A DNA stretch of 21,903 nt. Source: an uncultured Mycoplasmataceae bacterium (lineage in GTDB: Bacteria; Bacillota_I; Bacilli_A; Mycoplasmatales; Mycoplasmoidaceae). The stretch covers positions 1-21,903 of the forward strand of contig CASGBP010000045.1 in the NCBI GenBank assembly GCA_949299825.1. Reading direction: 5' to 3'. Under the pieces are notes generated by a model. The model searched no databases, was not told the DNA's origin, and saw only the letters and a program-made list of their open reading frames with translations. How positions within the stretch are numbered: position 1 is the stretch's first letter; each line of letters starts with the position of its first letter. The position numbers and the translations under genes were made by a program. Shown here piece by piece: positions 17,402 to 21,903 of this stretch.

Positions 17402-18540
17402 GTATTAATTTTATGGGCTAGATTTATTGCACTCTCAATTATCTCATCCATATCATAATATTTATATTCAGCTAATCTACCTAATAAAAAAAGATTATTA
17501 ATTTTTTTTGTTAATTCATAATAACTTTTATACAAATCATTATTTTGCTCATTATTAATTGGATAAAATCGTATATTAAATTTTGGATTATCCTCATTAT
17601 AATCTCCCGGATATTCTCTAGAAATAGTTGTTTTTTTTTCTACTTGCTGTCCTGTTAATTGTTTATATTCACAAATTCTTGTTAATTGAGGATGATTTGG
17701 AAAATTTACTATTGAAGAAGGTTGAAAAAAATTGATATAAGCTGTTTCAAATGAAATATACAAAGAACGATATGGTAATTGACCATAACAATAATTAAAT
17801 AATTCATCTAAACTACCAGTATAAATAATGAAATCATAATTCTTATTATCAACTAACAATAAATTATCCAATAGATGATATTCGGTGTTCTTTTTATTAA
17901 GGAATAATTTAATATTAGGATGATTTATCATTGCTTTAAACATTTCTGTATATCCATTTACTGGAAGTCCACAATAATTGTCATTTGGAAAATAATTTCA
18001 TTCATAATTTAAGCTAATTTTTACTCGTTCTAATATTTTAGGATCAAGTTGATTAATTGGTTTTCCTCACATTTTTGTTGAATAATTTTCAAAAACATTT
18101 TGATATATATAATTAACTATTTCAATGTTATTTTTATTAGAAAAAGAATTTATTAATTTAGCAATAGAAACTTGTTTATCATATAGATTCAATTTGTTTA
18201 CCTCATATAAGAAATCATCAAAATAATCAGGAAATAAATGTTTTATAGAATTTAAATTTATTGGCATTTCAATTAAATCATTTCCTACTGATACAAGGAC
18301 CTTATGAATAAATGTATTAAATTTTGCAAATTTATTAACAAAAGATCATACTTGCTGATTAGAAGTATGGAAAATATGTGGACCATATTTATGAACTAAT
18401 ATATTGTCAGAGTTATAGAAATCATAACAATTACCACCAATATGATCATTCTTCTCAAAAATAGTTATTTCATTGTTTTCACATAATAGTCTTGCAATAC
18501 TACAACCAGCAATTCCAGCACCAATAATTAAAATTTTCAT
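17398..18540 (-). CDS. glf: UDP-galactopyranose mutase
   Basis: FAD enzyme that converts UDP-galactopyranose to UDP-galactofuranose, the donor for Galf-containing surface glycans or glycolipids. 380 aa, normal size. The N-terminal Rossmann motif is 'IIGAGIAGCSIARLL' (5-19) and the FAD-contacting 'EKNDHIGGNCYD' follows. Hallmarks of the family are 'YGPHIFHTSNQQVW', 'STKMWGKPINQLDP', 'VNFPNHPQLTRICEYKQLTGQ', 'SREYPGDY' and the C-terminal 'LLGRLAEYKYYDMDEII', where the arginine and tyrosines bind diphosphate. Trp residues in these motifs are TGA. A TAGGAAG ribosome site overlaps the stop codon of the upstream Tyr-rich gene. It implies a galactofuranose-bearing capsule or lipid; the transferase is not in the window. 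Confidence 0.95.
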
Positions 18541-18553
18541 AATTTAAAACTTC

Positions 18554-18982
18554 CTAACGATTAAATTGTCTAAAATTGTTATTGTCGTAATTATTTTCTT
18601 CATTTGTATAAGAATATGTTTGTTCATTTTGTTGATATTCTATTAATAAATTAAAATATTCACTATTTTCAAAATTCATTGAATCCTCGTATTTATAACT
18701 TTCCTCTCATCGATATAATTTAATTTTCTTAGGAAAATATTCACCAGTTTGATAATAATTTTGGTTGTAATAATTTTTTAGATTATCCTTTCATGAATAG
18801 TTAGTATGCTGATAATTTGCTTGATATTCATTATAACTTTGTTCATTAACCTCTAAACTATTATCTTGATACTCACTATATTGACCATAATCATAACTTT
18901 GATCATAGTTATATGATTCATTATTTGTAGAATATTCTTCAGTTTGGGTTGTTGCTTGATTACTATTTTGATTATCTTGCAT
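18554..18982 (-). CDS. Tyrosine/asparagine/glutamine-rich low-complexity protein, function unknown
   Basis: 142 aa after reading two TGA codons as Trp. 24 of the residues are Tyr (about 17%), and Asn, Gln, Glu and Ser make up most of the rest. The first 62 residues have almost no hydrophobic side chains apart from Tyr and contain repeating 'S/NYDQ.YDYGQYSEY'-type units. A short more folded-looking part, 'GEYFPKKIKLYRWEESYKYEDS', lies at ~80-100. There is no signal peptide or membrane helix. The composition is that of an intrinsically disordered, prion-like or assembly-forming segment. It is upstream of glf with a 13-nt gap and presumably cotranscribed. A TATAAT abuts the ATG directly and there is no Shine-Dalgarno, so the exact start is uncertain. 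I do not recognise the family. Confidence 0.65.
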
Positions 18983-19063
18983 ATTATAAATTTAAATAAG
19001 TATTAAAATAATTTTATATAAAATTTAAAAAAAAGTAAAATTATCAAATTTTCATACCTAGTA

Positions 19064-19094
19064 TATAATGGAGGCATTTCCTCCTATCTATAAT
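19064..19094 (+). promoter_or_regulatory. Two TATAAT boxes flanking a GGAGG/CCTCC palindrome, before the AEC gene
   Basis: TATAAT at 19064-19069 and 19089-19094 lie on either side of the perfect inverted repeat GGAGG-CATTT-CCTCC (19070-19084). Either box could serve the AEC transporter at 19158. The palindrome is placed like an operator or a 5' hairpin. The rest of the 175-nt spacer (18983-19157) is plain A/T sequence. Confidence 0.45.
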
Positions 19095-19157
19095 GAAATC
19101 ATCAAATCATTTAGATAAAATTCCTAAAAAAATGAAATTTAATTAAAATTAAAAAGA

Positions 19158-20360
19158 GTGGATGTAAAAAATTTATTTATTGAAACAATATCCAATATTC
19201 CTTTTTGAGGAGCAATAATTGCTACTATTTTAATTATTTCAATTGGATGAGCAATAGTTAAGGTTAAATGATTTAAAGTCGAATGAAAAGATGTCTTAAT
19301 TGCTCTTGTTTTAAAAGTTACTTATCCAATGTTAATTTTAAAATCATTTATGGCTACCACATATCAAAATGAATTTGTAACACATGGAACAATTTTAGGA
19401 TTATCTGTTTTTTTCTATGTATTTGGTTGTTTGGCCTATTTAACATGAAGCAAATATATACTTCCTAAATTAGTAGCTAGAAAAATTAAATATCATTTTG
19501 AAATAGGAGAAATTGATACAAAAACTAGAATTGATAAAAATCTAAATTTATGAATGATGTGTATCTTTGGATCTACTGTTTTTTTTGGAACACCAATTAT
19601 AAATGCTTTATTTGGTGATGCTGGATTGACGGCACAAATACTATGAACCACTCCTTATACTATTGCAATAGCATCATTTTGCCAATTTCAATATTTAGGC
19701 ATTAAATTCAATCGTCGAAATATCAAATTCATTATTAAATCAATAATGTCCCCAACTACCATTTGTACATTAATTGGTTTTACTTTATGAATTAGTCAAC
19801 TTATTCCTGGATCATTAATCAATGGTCCATTATATGATAACATTTCTATACCTAATAGTTTAAGCAAAGGTGTATGATGATTTGATCTAGAATATACAGC
19901 ACCATTTTTATATAAAACAATTGATTTAATTCAATCATTGACTTCCCCATTAATATGAATTTCAATAGGTGTAACTATAGCAAGTAATAATCTAAAAAAT
20001 GTTATCAAGGATAAGGACGCTTGAAAATACACACTAATAAAACTGTTTATTATTCCAGCTATTGTAATGTTCTTAGTAGGTGGTTTTGGAAAAATTAATA
20101 ATACTTTTCATTTTGATATTGATACTACTACTTCTCAAATTTTGTCACATCAAACAAATGCAATTGCTATTATTACAATTTTAATGGCCACTCCACCAGC
20201 CTCTATTTGTATTGCTTATGCAATTAAAACAAAAAGAAATCCGGCTCTAGGTGCTAATGCATCAATTATTTCAACAATTTTTACACCTATAGCTATACCA
20301 ATATGAGTGATTTTATCCACTTTATATGCTGATGGTTTAGGACTAATAAATTTTGTTTAA
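19158..20360 (+). CDS. AEC-family transporter (organic-acid or auxin-efflux-carrier type)
   Basis: 400-aa integral membrane protein with about ten hydrophobic helices arranged in two halves, as in the auxin efflux carrier family, which includes malate/malonate permeases. Typical features are an N-terminal helix 'FWGAIIATILIISIGWAIVK', a mid-protein helix pair, and the C-terminal block 'MATPPASICIAYAIK...NPALGANASIISTIFTPIAIPIW', corresponding to the family's 'P.a......a...g.d...as..v..st..s' region. Many Trp codons are TGA, so only a small fragment is open under the standard code. The start is taken as GTG 19158, because an in-frame stop at 19140 excludes anything much further upstream and no ATG is near; the ribosome site is poor. 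pta-ackA follow on the same strand, so export of an acid end product is a reasonable but unproven idea. Confidence 0.75.
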
Positions 20361-20378
20361 AATAAACTTTATCTTTTG

Positions 20379-20384
20379 TAAAAT
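20379..20384 (+). promoter_or_regulatory. Possible -10 box of pta-ackA
   Basis: TAAAAT 9 nt before the pta ATG, with no Shine-Dalgarno between them. The spacing is like the other leaderless starts in the window, though the box is one base off consensus. Confidence 0.35.
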
Positions 20385-20393
20385 TAAGTAAAT

Positions 20394-21311
20394 ATGAATA
20401 TAAATTTAGACTATTTTATCAATAAAGCATTAAGTAACCTAAATGGTAAGATTCCTAGATTAATTATTCCTTGTCCTTATGATAAAAATAACATTGATGC
20501 AATTAATTATTGCACTGAGATTAAATTAATAAAACCAATATTGGTTGGCAAAAAAGAATTAATAACAAAAGCTATTGATGATTCACAATCTAAATTAATT
20601 GATTTTGAATTAATAGAAGCTGACACTGATGAACAAGCTGCAAATTTAACCATGGAATATTTAAAAAATAAAAAGGCTGATATTTTAATGAAAGGGTTAA
20701 TTGATTCATCTTTATTATTAAAAATATTTTTAAAAAAAGAGTATGAATTAAGAACCGATAAACTTATTACTCATTGTGTTTTATCATTTAATAAAAACTA
20801 TAATAAATATTACATAATTACAGATCCTGCTATGGTTATTAAACCTGACTTACAACAAAAGAAACAAATGATCGAAAATGCAGTTTTTCTTGCTAGAGCA
20901 TTGGGTAATGAAAAACCATATGTTGCTAACTTATGTGCAAAGGAAAAAGTATATGAAAAAATGCCAGATACCATAGATGCTGATTTACTAAGACAAATGA
21001 ATATTAATGGTGATATAAAAAACTGTGTAGTATCAGGACCGTTACAAATCGACTTGGCAATAAATGAAGAATCAGCAAAAATAAAAAATGTAAATGATCC
21101 AGTTGCAGGTAAGGCGGACATTTTAGTTTGTCCAAATATTGAATCTGCAAATATTTTTTCAAAAGGAATAACTTATTTAGGTGGATGAAGTTTCTCTGGT
21201 TTAATATTGGGAGCAAAAATACCTTTTGTTTTAACTTCAAGATCCACAAATAATGATGATAGAATACTATCTATTGCACTTGCTTGTATTTGTCTTAATT
21301 TTAATGAGTAG
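20394..21311 (+). CDS. pta: Phosphate acetyltransferase
   Basis: Converts acetyl-CoA and phosphate to acetyl-phosphate, the first step of the substrate-level ATP pathway completed by AckA. 305 aa, a stand-alone catalytic domain slightly shorter than the usual ~320. Recognisable blocks are 'IPCPYDKNNIDAINYC' near the start, 'ADILMKGLIDSSLLLKIFL' (~95-113), 'ITHCVLSF' with 'ITDPAMVIKPDLQQKKQMIENAVFLARALG' (~142-171), 'VVSGPLQIDLAINEESAKIK' and 'VAGKADILVCPNIESANI'. A TGA Trp in 'YLGGWSFSGLILGAKIPFVLTSRS' near the C-terminus has to be read through to reach the conserved end. The ATG is 9 nt after TAAAAT; no Shine-Dalgarno. ackA begins 5 nt after the stop. Confidence 0.94.
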
Positions 21312-21316
21312 GTTAA

Positions 21317-21903
21317 ATGAAAAAAATTTTAATAATTAATGCAGGTAGCTCTTCAATTAAATTTCAATTATTTGATAAAGGATCACTAGAAGTTGTAGCT
21401 AAAGGTATGTGTGATGCAATTAGCATTAGTGGAAATTTTGATATTGAATATCAGGGTAAAAAGCAAAAATATCAACATAATTTTTATAATCATGATTATG
21501 CTATTGACTATCTAATTAATTTCTTATTAAACAAAAAAATACTTAAAAATAAAAATGACATAATTGCAATTGGACATCGAATTGTTCATGGTGGAAATAA
21601 GATAACTAAATCTACTATAGTTAATAATAAAATTAAAAGTATTTTAAACGAATATAAACATCTAGCACCTTTGCATTTACCTATACAACTTTCAGTTATT
21701 AATAAAATGGAATCAATTTTTATAAATGTTAATCAAATAATAGTTATGGATACTGCATTTCATAAAACAATAGAGCCAATCAACTATATGTATGGAATTA
21801 AATTAGATTGATTAAATAATTTACAAATTAGAAAATATGGCTTTCATGGTATATCTTATAACTATGTTTTAAACCAAATGTTAAGCATTACAAAAAAGAA
21901 GGA
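21317..21903 (+). CDS. ackA: Acetate kinase (3' end cut by window edge)
   Basis: Transfers phosphate from acetyl-phosphate to ADP, making ATP and acetate; with Pta it is a main ATP source in sugar-fermenting mycoplasmas. About 195 codons are visible of an expected ~400. The ASKHA-fold signature 'ILIINAGSSSIKFQLF' opens the protein. 'GHRIVHGG' (~94-101), 'LAPLHLP' (~116-122), 'VMDTAFHKTI' (~142-151) with the catalytic Asp, and 'RKYGFHGISY' (~173-182) follow in the family order. Trp in 'KLDWLNN' is TGA. The weak ribosome site TAGG overlaps the pta stop region, consistent with translation coupled to pta. Confidence 0.95.

Noticed and set aside
19068..19146. Two overlapping mini-ORFs of 16 and 17 codons before the AEC gene
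   Set aside because: Both ATGs overlap or abut TATAAT boxes and lack ribosome sites; lengths are within chance for this composition.
1..21903. CRISPR arrays or insertion sequences
   Set aside because: No regularly spaced direct repeats, transposase genes or paired terminal repeats were seen.

Overview
The window is an AT-rich stretch of a wall-less bacterium (Mollicutes, Mycoplasma/Ureaplasma type). The main evidence is the genetic code. UGA must be read as tryptophan: it sits at conserved Trp positions such as the PcrA 'TWRGAN' motif, the AcpS 'SHWAIKEA' motif and the SNF2 'LNPWW' motif. With UGA as Trp, every apparently broken ORF becomes one full-length gene. The gene set also fits: polyamine PotABC with a long PotA insert, PlsY, AcpS, Pta-AckA, a single short Xer recombinase and very little spacer. 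The species cannot be fixed from this sequence; the M. penetrans/M. iowae or Ureaplasma side is a guess.

Layout. 1-3035 (minus): potA-potB-potC polyamine importer operon, with potC cut by the window edge. 3260-4399 (plus): a protein with a proline-rich head and a lysine-rich tail. 4421-4794: RNase P RNA and its terminator. 4830-5989 (plus): a DivIVA-like protein, acpS and smpB. 5976-7520 (minus): a polytopic membrane protein fused to what looks like a catalytically dead ABC ATPase domain. 7535-10531 (minus): SWIM-SNF2 helicase. 10550-10626: tRNA-Arg(CCT). 10720-11523 (minus): tyrosine recombinase. 11524-11946: a spacer holding a compact terminated transcription unit of unknown nature. 11947-12669: plsY. 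12814-14433: a DUF3137-like membrane protein. 14516-17401: an RDD membrane protein followed by the PcrA/UvrD helicase. 17398-18982 (minus): UDP-galactopyranose mutase preceded by a tyrosine/asparagine/glutamine-rich low-complexity protein. 19158-20360: an AEC-family transporter. 20394-21903: pta and the start of ackA.

The genes cover housekeeping plus envelope work. PotABC imports polyamines. AcpS and PlsY serve phospholipid synthesis. Glf supplies UDP-galactofuranose for surface glycans. Pta-AckA makes ATP from acetyl-CoA, and the AEC carrier just upstream could move an organic acid. PcrA, the SNF2 protein and the Xer protein act on DNA. SmpB serves ribosome rescue and RNase P RNA serves tRNA maturation.

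The most unusual signals are: the permease/pseudo-ATPase fusion; the uncharacterised unit between xer and plsY; a perfect inverted repeat just downstream of the xer gene that resembles a Xer core site; a recurrent TATAAT box 6-9 nt before the start codon, implying leaderless mRNAs, with one identical 17-mer at two unrelated genes; and the prion-like Tyr-rich protein in the glf operon. No CRISPR array, insertion sequence or complete prophage is visible.
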